Part shown: positions 57,222-64,000 of the stretch, one piece after another
How the letters are laid out: every line of letters begins with the position of its first letter
Numbering within the stretch: the stretch's first letter is position 1
Assembly (NCBI RefSeq): GCF_014489115.1
Contig: NZ_JACTAH010000002.1
Location: 1,284,586-1,348,585 of the forward strand
Source: Thauera sedimentorum
GTDB taxonomy: Bacteria > Pseudomonadota > Gammaproteobacteria > Burkholderiales > Rhodocyclaceae
Direction: 5' to 3'
Length of the DNA: 64,000 nucleotides
Translations under genes and position numbers: made by a program
Notes under the pieces: generated by a model
What the model was told of the DNA's origin: nothing
The model's input: only the letters and a program-made list of their open reading frames with translations
Database searches by the model: none

Positions 57222-58390
57222 ACGGCAAGGCCTTCGACCTGGTGATCGTCGGCGGCGGGCTGGCCGGCGCCAGCCTGGCGGTGGCGCTGCGCGCCAGCCG
57301 GCTGTCCATCGCGGTGGTCGAATCGCGCCCGCCGCTGCGTGCGACCGGCTGGGATGCGCGGGTGTATGCGATCAGCCCGGCCAACGCGGCCTTCCTGCGC
57401 GAACTGGGGGTGTGGCAACACCTCGATGCCTCGCGGGTGTGCCCGGTGCATGACATGGCAGTGTTCGGCGACGCCGGCGGCCGGCTGGATTTCTCCGCCT
57501 ACGACAGCGGACTGGGCGAACTGGCCTGGATACTCGAGGCCGGGCTGATGCAGGCCGAACTGTGGGAGACGCTGAAGCGCCAGCACAACGTCACCCTGCT
57601 GTGCCCCGCAACGCCGCAGTCCCTGGTGCTGGACGAGGGTGGCGCCACGCTGACCCTGGACGGTGGCCGCAGCATCCGCGCCCGCCTGGTGGTGGGGGCG
57701 GACGGCGCCAACTCCTGGGTGCGCCAGCAGGCCGGCATCGAGGCGCGTTTCACGCCCTACGAGGAGATGGGCGTGGTGGCCAACTTCCGTTGCAGCAGGC
57801 CGCATCGCAACACCGCCTTCCAGTGGTTCCGCGAGGACGGCATCCTTGCCTGGCTGCCCTTGCCCGACAATCACATGTCCATGGTGTGGTCCGCGCCGGA
57901 TGCGGTGGCGCAGGACTTGCTCGCGCTCGATGCCGGGGCGCTGTGCGAGCGGGTCGCGGCAGCCGGCGGCGGCTTGCTGGGCGACTTCGAAGTGGTCACC
58001 ACGGCGCAGGGCTTCTCGCTGCGCCTGATGCGCGTCGGACGCACCGTGGCGCCGCGCGTGGCGCTGATCGGCGATGCGGCGCACGCCATCCATCCGCTGT
58101 CCGGGCACGGCATCAACCTGGGTTTCCAGGATGCCCGCGCGCTGGCCGGTGTGCTCGGCGCATTGCCCGAGTGGCGCGATCCGGGCGAACTCGGCGTGCT
58201 GCGGCGCTATGCGCGCGAACGGGCCGAGGAGCCTTTGCTGATGCAGTACACCACCCACGCGCTGAATCGCCTGTTCAACAATCGCAACCCCGTACTCGCG
58301 GCAGTACGCAACGTGGGACTGAACCTCACCAACGCGCTGCCTGTCGTACGCAATGCCCTGATCCGCTACGCGGTGAATGGCCGTTTCTAA
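57218..58390 (+). CDS. UbiH/Coq6-family FAD monooxygenase
   Basis: A 390-residue flavoprotein hydroxylase. [19 protein letters not shown] is the FAD dinucleotide site, [17 protein letters not shown] the second FAD motif, and [20 protein letters not shown] (about 287-306) the third. The set is typical of ubiquinone-ring hydroxylases (UbiH, UbiF, UbiI, UbiM), so a step in ubiquinone synthesis is likely; which carbon it hydroxylates cannot be told. It is coupled to hemL (ATGA overlap) and precedes dsbC by 15 bases. Confidence 0.87.
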   Translation: MNGKAFDLVIVGGGLAGASLAVALRASRLSIAVVESRPPLRATGWDARVYAISPANAAFLRELGVWQHLDASRVCPVHDMAVFGDAGGRLDFSAYDSGLGELAWILEAGLMQAELWETLKRQHNVTLLCPATPQSLVLDEGGATLTLDGGRSIRARLVVGADGANSWVRQQAGIEARFTPYEEMGVVANFRCSRPHRNTAFQWFREDGILAWLPLPDNHMSMVWSAPDAVAQDLLALDAGALCERVAAAGGGLLGDFEVVTTAQGFSLRLMRVGRTVAPRVALIGDAAHAIHPLSGHGINLGFQDARALAGVLGALPEWRDPGELGVLRRYARERAEEPLLMQYTTHALNRLFNNRNPVLAAVRNVGLNLTNALPVVRNALIRYAVNGRF

Positions 58391-58405
58391 TTTCCGGAGA
58401 ACTCG

Positions 58406-59122
58406 ATGCTGTCCAACAAGCTGCGCCCCGCCGCCCTCGTCCTCGCCTTGGCCACTGCGGGGCTTGCCCAAGCGTCCGAAGAGGCGGTGAAGAAGGGTAT
58501 CGAAACCTTCATCGGCGCCCAGGTGGTCGAGTCCGTGAACCGCACGCCCTACGGCGAGCTCTATGAGGTGGTGCTCAAGAGCGGCGAACTGATCTACACC
58601 GACGCCAAGACGAGCTTCATCGTCGATGGCCGCATCATCGACGCCAAGACCCGGGCCGACGTCACCCGCGAACGCCTCAACCAGCTCTCCGCGATCGATT
58701 TCGGCATCCTGCCGCTGGACCAGGCGATCAAGCAGGTGCGCGGCGACGGCAAGCGGGTGCTGGTGACCTTCGAGGACCCGAACTGCGGCTACTGCAAGCG
58801 CCTGGGCAAGGAACTGGTGAAGATGGACAACCTGACCACCTACACCTTCCTGTACCCCATCCTCAGCCCGGACTCCACTGAGAAGTCGCGCAACATCTGG
58901 TGCGCCAAGGACCAGGCCCAGGCCTGGAACGACTGGATCGTCGATGGCAAGACGCCGCCCGCCGCCAAGTGCGACAGCAGCGTGATAGACCGCAACGTGG
59001 CGCTGGGACAGCAGCTGCGCATCAGCGGCACGCCGACCATGTTCCTGGCCGACGGCAGCCGTATCGGCGGTTATGTGCCGGCGACCGAGCTGGAGAAGGC
59101 CCTGTCGGCAGTGGCCAAGTAA
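58406..59122 (+). CDS. dsbC: Periplasmic disulfide isomerase DsbC
   Basis: A 238-residue exported thioredoxin-fold protein. The signal peptide ends LAQAS (about residue 23), an N-terminal dimerisation domain follows, and the active site is C127-GY-C130 in EDPNCGYCKRLGKEL. A second Cys pair (NIWCAKD and AAKCDSS) and the cis-Pro in SGTPTMFLADG are conserved. It rearranges wrong disulfides in the periplasm, kept reduced by DsbD. It is the last gene of the thiD-to-dsbC string and is followed by a strong terminator. Confidence 0.93.
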   Translation: MLSNKLRPAALVLALATAGLAQASEEAVKKGIETFIGAQVVESVNRTPYGELYEVVLKSGELIYTDAKTSFIVDGRIIDAKTRADVTRERLNQLSAIDFGILPLDQAIKQVRGDGKRVLVTFEDPNCGYCKRLGKELVKMDNLTTYTFLYPILSPDSTEKSRNIWCAKDQAQAWNDWIVDGKTPPAAKCDSSVIDRNVALGQQLRISGTPTMFLADGSRIGGYVPATELEKALSAVAK

Positions 59123-59146
59123 GGCGCGGCAGCGAGCTTCCAGGAT

Positions 59147-59178
59147 TCGGGGCGCCCGGGCGGCGCCCCGAGTTTTTT
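59147..59178 (+). terminator. Intrinsic terminator after dsbC
   Basis: TCGGGGCGCC (59147-59156), loop CGGGC, GGCGCCCCGA (59162-59171), then G and six T. A ten-pair stem with a U-run. It abuts the stop codon of the convergent mltA gene. Confidence 0.88.
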
Positions 59179-60428
59179 CAGGGCTTCGGCGGCTGCATGC
59201 CGCGCGGCAGCAGCACCCACATGCGGCCCTGCTGGCGCATGCGCCCCGCACGCGCGCCGGCTTCCGGGCCGAAACCCCAGAAGAAGTCTGCCCGCACCGC
59301 GCCCTTGATTGCCCCGCCGGTATCCTGCGCGAGCATCAGCCGGCGCAGCGGGCGGTCGGACAGCGGGTAGGTGGTGGACAGGAACACCGGCGCGCCCAGC
59401 GGGATGCTGCGCGGGTCCACCGCGATGCTGCGCTGGTCGGTGAGCGGCACGCCCAGCGCGCCGATCGGGCCGCCGCCGGTCTGCGGCAGTTCGCGGAAGA
59501 ACACGTAGCTCGGGTTGGCGTTGAGCAGCTCCGACAGGCGCTGCGGGTTGCGCCGCGCCCAGGCCTTGATGCCGTCCATCGAGGCCTTGTCCAGGGTCAG
59601 CTCGCCCTGGGCGATCAGCCAACGCCCGATCGAGTTGTAGGGGTGGCCGTTGTGATCCGCGTAGCCGACGCGCACGCGCTGGCCGTCGGGCAGCTCCACC
59701 CGGCCGGAGCCCTGCACCTGTAGGAAAAACAGGTCGATCGCATCCTCGGCCCACAGCAGTACCGGGGCGGGTACGCCGGCACCGCGCTGCTCCAGCTCTC
59801 CGCGCGAGTAGTAGGGCACGACGCGATTGCCTTCCAGCCGCCCGCGCAGGCGCATGTTCTTCAGTTCGGGGTACTGTTCGCCCAGGTCGATGGTCAGCAT
59901 GTCGGCGGGCACGCCGTGCACCGGCCAGCGGTAGCGCTGGCTGCGTTCGCGGCTGCCCTTGATCAGCGGTTCGTAGTAGCCGGTGACCAGGCCTTCGCGC
60001 CCCCCGTCCGGATTGACCACCGTCCAGGGTAGGAAACGGTCCTCGAAGAACTGCCGGGCGATCGCCGGCGACACCTTCTCGCCCAGGCTCGCGGCTGCGG
60101 TGCAGACCGCCTGCCAGCCGGGGCGCGAACCCAGCACCGTGCACGACTCGCGCAGTGCGGGCCAGGCCGCCGCGTGGTCGTCGTCGCGCCAGCCCTCCAG
60201 CGCGGACCAGTCGGCCGCCTGCAGCGGCTCCGCCGCGGGCGCGGTGAGCGTCGCCGGCGGTGCTTCGGGTTTCGGGCACACCGGACAGGCGGGGCAGGGG
60301 GCAGGTTTTGGGCAGGCGAGCGGTTCGGGGCTTGGCGCCGGTGCCCGGGTGGCGCAGCCGCCGAGCAGTGTGGCCAGGATCAGCGCGCCGGCCTGCAGGC
60401 CGGGCAGTCGTGTGGAGCGTGGGATCAT
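59178..60428 (-). CDS. mltA: Membrane-bound lytic murein transglycosylase A
   Basis: A 416-residue lipoprotein. The signal peptide ends in a lipobox (LLGGC), followed by a Pro/Cys-rich spacer (CPKPAPCPACPVCPKP) that is unusual in length and Cys content. The MltA domains have VTGYYEPLIKGSRERS, LFFLQVQGSGRVELPDG and LMLAQDTGGAIKGAVRADFF, the last holding the catalytic Asp. It cleaves peptidoglycan glycan strands to 1,6-anhydro ends at the outer membrane. ATG 60428 gives the full signal peptide. Confidence 0.92.
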   Translation of the reverse strand: MIPRSTRLPGLQAGALILATLLGGCATRAPAPSPEPLACPKPAPCPACPVCPKPEAPPATLTAPAAEPLQAADWSALEGWRDDDHAAAWPALRESCTVLGSRPGWQAVCTAAASLGEKVSPAIARQFFEDRFLPWTVVNPDGGREGLVTGYYEPLIKGSRERSQRYRWPVHGVPADMLTIDLGEQYPELKNMRLRGRLEGNRVVPYYSRGELEQRGAGVPAPVLLWAEDAIDLFFLQVQGSGRVELPDGQRVRVGYADHNGHPYNSIGRWLIAQGELTLDKASMDGIKAWARRNPQRLSELLNANPSYVFFRELPQTGGGPIGALGVPLTDQRSIAVDPRSIPLGAPVFLSTTYPLSDRPLRRLMLAQDTGGAIKGAVRADFFWGFGPEAGARAGRMRQQGRMWVLLPRGMQPPKP

Positions 60429-60540
60429 CGAGCAGGGCTTCGGGTTACACTCGGGGCGGATTTGCCAGTATACCGGCCGCTGCGACGCCCGCGGGCGCGG
60501 GCCGGCGGATGACGGAAAGTGGTCAGCCAGGAGTTGCGCA

Positions 60541-60657
60541 ATGTGGGTGATATTTCTCGAAGCCGGCGTCGCGCTGGCGCTGCTGCTGATCATCGTCTGG
60601 GCAACCTGGCCTAAGAAAGACCGCAACAAGCAGGACGAACGAACCACCGATGAGTGA
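60541..60657 (+). CDS. 38-aa single-span membrane peptide
   Basis: A 38-residue protein: a hydrophobic helix (VIFLEAGVALALLLIIVW, about 3-20) followed by a charged tail (PKKDRNKQDERTTDE). Its 3' end overlaps the start of the DUF815 ATPase gene by eight bases, which argues for translation coupling rather than a chance frame. It could anchor or regulate that ATPase at the membrane. No family is recognised. It lies 112 bases from the divergent mltA start. Confidence 0.6.
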   Translation: MWVIFLEAGVALALLLIIVWATWPKKDRNKQDERTTDE

Positions 60658-61546
60658 TCCCCGACCGCAGGCGATGTCCGGTATCGCCGACCTTTCAAGT
60701 CTGATCGAACGTGCCGAGCGCGTGCTGGCGCGCTTCGAGGCCATCCTTCCAGGCGCCCCGGAGGCCCCGGACTGGTCCGCCTCCACCGCCTTCCGCTGGC
60801 GCCGCAAGCAGGGCCGTGCCTGGCTGCAGCCGGTGGCCCATCCGCATGTGATCCGCCTCGCCGACCTGCAGGACATCGACGAGCAGAAGCAGCGCATCGA
60901 CGACAACACCCGCCAGTTCCTCGCCGGCCGGCGCGCCAACAACGTGCTGCTGACCGGCGCGCGCGGCACCGGCAAGTCCTCGCTGGTGAAGGCGGTGCTG
61001 GCCGAGTACGCGAGCGAGGGGCTGCGCCTGATCGAGGTGGACAAGTCCGAGCTGGTTGACCTGCCGGATATCGTCGAACTGCTCGACGGCCGCCCGGAGC
61101 GCTTCATCCTGTTCTGCGACGACCTCTCCTTCGAGGAGGGCGAGGCCGCCTACAAGGCGCTCAAGAGCGTGCTCGACGGCTCGGTGTCGGCGGTGCCGGA
61201 CAACGTGCTGGTGTATGCCACCTCCAACCGTCGCCATCTGATGCCCGAGTACCACGACGAAAACCTGCAGGCCCGGCATGTGGACGGCGAGATCCATCCC
61301 GGGGAGGCGACCGAGGAGAAGATCTCGCTGTCGGAGCGTTTCGGCCTGTGGGTGTCCTTCTACCCGTTCAACCAGGACGAATACCTCGCGATCGTCGCGC
61401 ACTGGCTGCGTGCCTTCGGCCTCAAGCCCAAGGCGGTCGAGCGCGCCCGCCAGGAGGCCCTGCAGTGGGCCTTGATGCGCGGTTCGCGCTCGGGCCGGGT
61501 GGCCTGGCAGTTCGCCCGCGATTACGCCGGCCGGCAGGCGGGATGA
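60650..61546 (+). CDS. DUF815 AAA+-type ATP-binding protein
   Basis: A 298-residue P-loop ATPase. Walker A is TGARGTGKSSLVKAVL (about 102-117), Walker B ILFCDDLSFEEGE, sensor-like VLVYATSNRRHLMPE, and RFGLWVSFYPFNQDEYL completes the DUF815 pattern. The family is widespread and has no settled function. It is translationally coupled to the 38-aa membrane peptide upstream and lies four bases before the Nudix-ThiE gene. Confidence 0.87.
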   Translation: MSDPRPQAMSGIADLSSLIERAERVLARFEAILPGAPEAPDWSASTAFRWRRKQGRAWLQPVAHPHVIRLADLQDIDEQKQRIDDNTRQFLAGRRANNVLLTGARGTGKSSLVKAVLAEYASEGLRLIEVDKSELVDLPDIVELLDGRPERFILFCDDLSFEEGEAAYKALKSVLDGSVSAVPDNVLVYATSNRRHLMPEYHDENLQARHVDGEIHPGEATEEKISLSERFGLWVSFYPFNQDEYLAIVAHWLRAFGLKPKAVERARQEALQWALMRGSRSGRVAWQFARDYAGRQAG

Positions 61547-61550
61547 GGCG

Positions 61551-62489
61551 ATGAAGAAGATCGTCGATGTGGCGGCGGGGGTGATCACCCGGCCCGATGG
61601 CAGCTTCCTGCTCGGCCAGCGCGCGCCCGGTACCTTCTATCCCGGCTACTGGGAGTTTCCCGGCGGCAAGGTGGAGCCGGGCGAAACGCCGGCCGCCGCG
61701 CTGGTGCGCGAACTGGACGAGGAACTCGGCATCCGGGTGCATGCGCTCAACCCCTGGCTGATGCGCGAGCACCATTACGAGCATGCCCATGTGCGCCTGC
61801 ATTTCTTCGAGGTGCATGACTGGTCCGGCGAGGTGAACGACCATGTGCACAGTGCGCTCGCCTGGCAGTGGGCCGACCGCCTGAAGGTGGCGCCGATGCT
61901 GCCGGCCAACGGCCCCATCCTCAAGGCCTTGCGCCTGCCGCGCGCCATGGGCATCACCCATGCCGGGGAGATCGGCGTCGCAGCCCAGCTTGCGGCGCTG
62001 GACGCGGCACTGAGCGCCGGCCTGCGCCTGGTGCAGGTGCGCGAACCGCTGCTCGATGAGGACGAACGCGGCGCCTTCGCCGTCGAGGTGGTGCGTCGTG
62101 CGCACGCGGCGGGGGCTCTGGTGGTGATCAACGGCGACGAGGCGCTGGCGCGTGCCTGCGGGGCGGATGGCGTTCACCTGCGGGCGGTGCAGTTGGCCGC
62201 ACTGGAGGCGCGTCCGGATCTTCCCTGGGTGGGGGCGTCCTGCCACAGCCGGACGGAGCTCGAGCGGGCTGCGGCGCTGGAGCTGGACTATGCGGTGCTG
62301 GGTGCGGTGCGCGAAACGCCGACCCACCCCGGACAGGCGGCGCTGGGCTGGGACGGCTTTGGCCGCTTGGCCGCGGAACTGTCGATACCGGTGCTGGCGC
62401 TGGGTGGTGTGGCGCCGGCCGACATGAGCGCTGCGCGGGCGTCTGGCGCGCATGGAATTGCCGCGATCCGTGGTGCGTGGGCCGCGTGA
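61551..62489 (+). CDS. Nudix hydrolase-ThiE-like fusion protein
   Basis: A 312-residue two-domain protein. Residues 1-130 are a MutT-like Nudix hydrolase whose Nudix box (G39 to I61: GGKVEPGETPAAALVRELDE, then ELGI) is complete. Residues about 135-312 are a ThiE/TenI-type barrel (LVQVREPLLDEDERGAF, LVVINGDEALARACGADGVHL, LALGGVAPADMSAARASGA). Such fusions are common in beta- and gammaproteobacteria and are thought to clean oxidised nucleotides such as 8-oxo-dGTP. What the ThiE-like half does is unsettled; its pyrimidine-site residues differ from the true thiE in this window. Confidence 0.9.
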   Translation: MKKIVDVAAGVITRPDGSFLLGQRAPGTFYPGYWEFPGGKVEPGETPAAALVRELDEELGIRVHALNPWLMREHHYEHAHVRLHFFEVHDWSGEVNDHVHSALAWQWADRLKVAPMLPANGPILKALRLPRAMGITHAGEIGVAAQLAALDAALSAGLRLVQVREPLLDEDERGAFAVEVVRRAHAAGALVVINGDEALARACGADGVHLRAVQLAALEARPDLPWVGASCHSRTELERAAALELDYAVLGAVRETPTHPGQAALGWDGFGRLAAELSIPVLALGGVAPADMSAARASGAHGIAAIRGAWAA

Positions 62490-62532
62490 GCGCGGGGCAG
62501 GGGGGGCGCTTCTCCGATCTATCGCGCCCCGT

Positions 62533-62604
62533 GTAGGAGCGGCCTTGGCTGCGATGCGGCCTACTAGGAAACGGTCGCCGCCTCGCGGCCAAGGCCGCTC
62601 CTAC
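62533..62604. repeat. REP-type palindrome, copy 2
   Basis: GTAGGAGCGGCCTTGGCTGC plus GATGCGGC (62533-62560) pairs with GCCGCCTCGCGGCCAAGGCC plus GCTCCTAC (62577-62604) with a couple of mismatches. Core identical to the copy at 30581-30646. It fills the convergent gap between the Nudix-ThiE and yacG genes. Confidence 0.85.
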
Positions 62605-62618
62605 GGGCTCGCTGCAGT

Positions 62619-62813
62619 TCAGCTGCGGCCGGTATCCGCGTCGGGGTCGGGCGGTGCGTCGGCCGGTACGCGGTAGTTCTCGGATGCCCAGGCGCCCAGG
62701 TCGATCTGCCGGCAGCGCTCGGAGCAGAACGGGCGGTAGCGGCTCTCCGGCTTCCACTCCACCGCCTTCCCGCAGCTCGGGCACTTCACCGTGCGTGGCG
62801 TGTTGTCGCTCAC
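62619..62813 (-). CDS. yacG: DNA gyrase inhibitor YacG
   Basis: A 64-residue zinc protein with Cys11, Cys14, Cys30 and Cys34 ([11 protein letters not shown], then [14 protein letters not shown]). YacG binds GyrB and inhibits gyrase in E. coli. It is encoded ten bases after zapD, the usual coaE-zapD-yacG order. Confidence 0.93.
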   Translation of the reverse strand: MSDNTPRTVKCPSCGKAVEWKPESRYRPFCSERCRQIDLGAWASENYRVPADAPPDPDADTGRS

Positions 62814-62823
62814 CCTCGTCCCC

Positions 62824-63579
62824 TCACAGGCTGCAGAAAGTCAGCTCGAACGGTACGTCGCGTTCGGCCAGGCGCGGGCGGGCGAGGGTTTCCGGCATCA
62901 CGAAACGGATGTTCAGCGCGTATTTGTTGGCGCTGATCTCGGGCACCACCGCTTCGCTGTGGTTGAGCGTCAGGCGCAACATCTGCGCGCTGCGCCCGCC
63001 CATGGTGAGCTGGTAGGTGCCGCAGCGTGCGACCTGGCTTTCGGCGCGGCCGCTGGCGCGCAGCAGGCGCAGCACGATGCTCAGTCCGTCGCGGATCGGC
63101 GTCATCGGCGAGAGCCAGCCTTCCAGGTCGCGCCGCCGGTGTTCCGGCTCGCGGTTCAGCCAGTAGTGGTAGGAGGGCAGGTCGAACTGGCAGACCCCGC
63201 CCGGAATCGAGGCACGGCTGCGGATGCCCATCAGCCATTCGTTCTCGCGCAGGTACTGGCCGATCTTGCCGGCCATGGCGAGCAGCGAGGACGAGGCCTG
63301 CTCGATCTCGTAGAGCGCGCCGGACAGCGCTTTTTCGGAAATTTCGGGATTGTTGCGGAAGCCCATCAGGATCTGGCGCTGGCGCTCGAGTTCCTGCACC
63401 AGATCGACCTTGAGGTCGGCGCGGCTGGCTACTTCCAGCACTTCGAACAGGGTGAGCAGCGCGACGTGATGATCCTGCGGAGCGTCGCCGCGCAGGAAAT
63501 GCCCGATCTTGCGGTAGAGGTCCTCGAGGCGCAGGAGCGTTCGGATACGCTCGTTCAGAGGGTATTCGTAGCTAATCAC
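62824..63579 (-). CDS. zapD: Cell-division protein ZapD
   Basis: A 251-residue protein starting at GTG 63579. [48 protein letters not shown] and [15 protein letters not shown] are the ZapD (DUF1342) motifs. ZapD crosslinks FtsZ filaments at the division site. GTG gives the normal N terminus; a longer frame to 63624 lacks family likeness. Confidence 0.92.
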   Translation of the reverse strand: MISYEYPLNERIRTLLRLEDLYRKIGHFLRGDAPQDHHVALLTLFEVLEVASRADLKVDLVQELERQRQILMGFRNNPEISEKALSGALYEIEQASSSLLAMAGKIGQYLRENEWLMGIRSRASIPGGVCQFDLPSYHYWLNREPEHRRRDLEGWLSPMTPIRDGLSIVLRLLRASGRAESQVARCGTYQLTMGGRSAQMLRLTLNHSEAVVPEISANKYALNIRFVMPETLARPRLAERDVPFELTFCSL

Positions 63580-63658
63580 CGCGCATGGCCTGCAAGAAGG
63601 GTCGTCTCCGCATGTTCGGGCCATAATAGCACAGCGATTTGCATGCGATTGAACGTCA

Positions 63659-64000
63659 TTATCGCTTGGCGAGGGCGAGGTAGCGCCGATGCAGCGCCTC
63701 GATCCGTGGCGTCAGTTCGGCGAGCGGGCCGCTGTTGTCGATGACGTCGTCGGCCACCGCGAGCCGCTCGGCGCGGCTGGCCTGCGCGGCCATGATGGCG
63801 CGGATCTGCGCCTCGGGCAGGGCACTGCGTGCGCGAACCCGTTCGATCTGCAGCGACTCGGGGCAGTCGACCACGCACAGGCGGTCGCAGCGTTCGCGCC
63901 AGTTGCCGGATTCGACCAGCAGCGGAACCACCAGCACCACGTAGGGGGCCTGTGCGGCCGCGCACTGGCGGGCGGATTCGCTGCGGATGAGGGGGTGGAG
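63659..64000 (-). CDS. coaE: Dephospho-CoA kinase, C-terminal part (runs off window)
   Basis: At least 113 residues of CoaE; the N terminus with the P-loop lies beyond the window edge. The visible part has HPLIRSESARQ, VVLVVPLLVESGNWRERCDR, VVDCPESLQIERVRAR and IDNSGPLAELTPRIEAL, matching the lid and C-terminal regions of CoaE. The enzyme phosphorylates dephospho-CoA, the last step of CoA synthesis. It is followed by zapD and yacG, 79 bases away; pilD is the usual upstream neighbour in this group. Confidence 0.9.
   Translation of the reverse strand, partial: LHPLIRSESARQCAAAQAPYVVLVVPLLVESGNWRERCDRLCVVDCPESLQIERVRARSALPEAQIRAIMAAQASRAERLAVADDVIDNSGPLAELTPRIEALHRRYLALAKR

Overview
The window is GC-rich, densely packed bacterial chromosome. 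Gene content and order point to a betaproteobacterium, most likely of the Rhodocyclales (Thauera/Azoarcus type). The clues are a chp-type pilus chemotaxis cluster preceded by a rubredoxin gene (rubredoxin-pilG-pilH-pilI-pilJ-chpA), the coaE-zapD-yacG order, the algH-ruvX-pyrR-pyrB-pyrC order, pilT-pilU beside yggS-proC-yggT-yggU, and a small periplasmic cytochrome c. The taxonomic assignment is inference from synteny and protein resemblance; no search was run. I see no rRNA, tRNA or CRISPR array.

Layout. 1-2.7 kb is a worn accessory segment: two antitoxin-like genes without recognisable toxins, a frameshifted IS481-family transposase remnant, and a divergent pair (unknown 151-aa protein / XRE regulator) sharing a palindrome. 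It ends in about 540 bp without a convincing gene that hold three palindromes and an intrinsic terminator. 2.7-8.3 kb encodes a membrane PAS histidine kinase, a stand-alone receiver and a REC-REC-PAS-GGDEF-EAL protein as one overlapping unit. 8.3-12.3 kb holds a MalY/PatB-type lyase, a metallo-beta-lactamase-fold hydrolase, tcdA, a small CbiX-type chelatase and a two-helix membrane protein. 12.4-17.6 kb is an RND efflux operon (adaptor, pump, DUF2892 protein, ATP-binding protein). 17.6-19.2 kb holds a probable miniature inverted-repeat element, queF and a cytochrome c gene. 19.2-26.3 kb is a block of signalling genes on the minus strand: REC-PAS-GGDEF-EAL, HDOD-like histidine kinase, chemoreceptor, and a degenerate EAL-HDOD protein that follows a 2Fe-2S flavin reductase. 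27.4-30.6 kb has an SDR protein, hemJ, mobA and an RlmL-type methyltransferase. 30.6-33.0 kb has pilU and pilT. 33.1-37.2 kb has yggS-proC-yggT-yggU and an acyl-CoA synthetase. 37.3-39.2 kb is a two-gene insert encoding an M30-type lipoprotein metallopeptidase and a small lipoprotein. 39.5-43.2 kb is a minus-strand pyrimidine operon in which the dihydroorotase has lost its metal-binding HxH. 43.3-44.8 kb is phrB. 44.8-54.3 kb is the pilus chemotaxis operon. 54.4-59.1 kb is thiD-thiE-hemL-ubiH-like-dsbC. 59.2-64.0 kb has mltA, a 38-aa membrane peptide gene overlapping a DUF815 ATPase gene, a Nudix-ThiE fusion, yacG, zapD and the end of coaE, which runs off the window.

How the parts work together. 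The strongest theme is surface behaviour: twitching-motility retraction ATPases (PilT, PilU), their chemosensory control system, two GGDEF-EAL proteins that could set c-di-GMP, a chemoreceptor, and HDOD/EAL-fold regulators. The second theme is cofactor supply: thiamine (thiD, thiE, Nudix-ThiE), haem (hemL, hemJ), molybdenum cofactor (mobA), queuosine (queF), CoA (coaE) and a tetrapyrrole chelatase. Two copies of a palindromic REP-type element (about 30.6 and 62.6 kb) mark convergent or intergenic gaps. No clearly new multi-gene system stands out. The best leads are the divergent XRE/unknown pair with its noncoding neighbour, the queF-upstream miniature element, a ThiD without the usual catalytic cysteine, and the overlapping 38-aa peptide/DUF815 pair.
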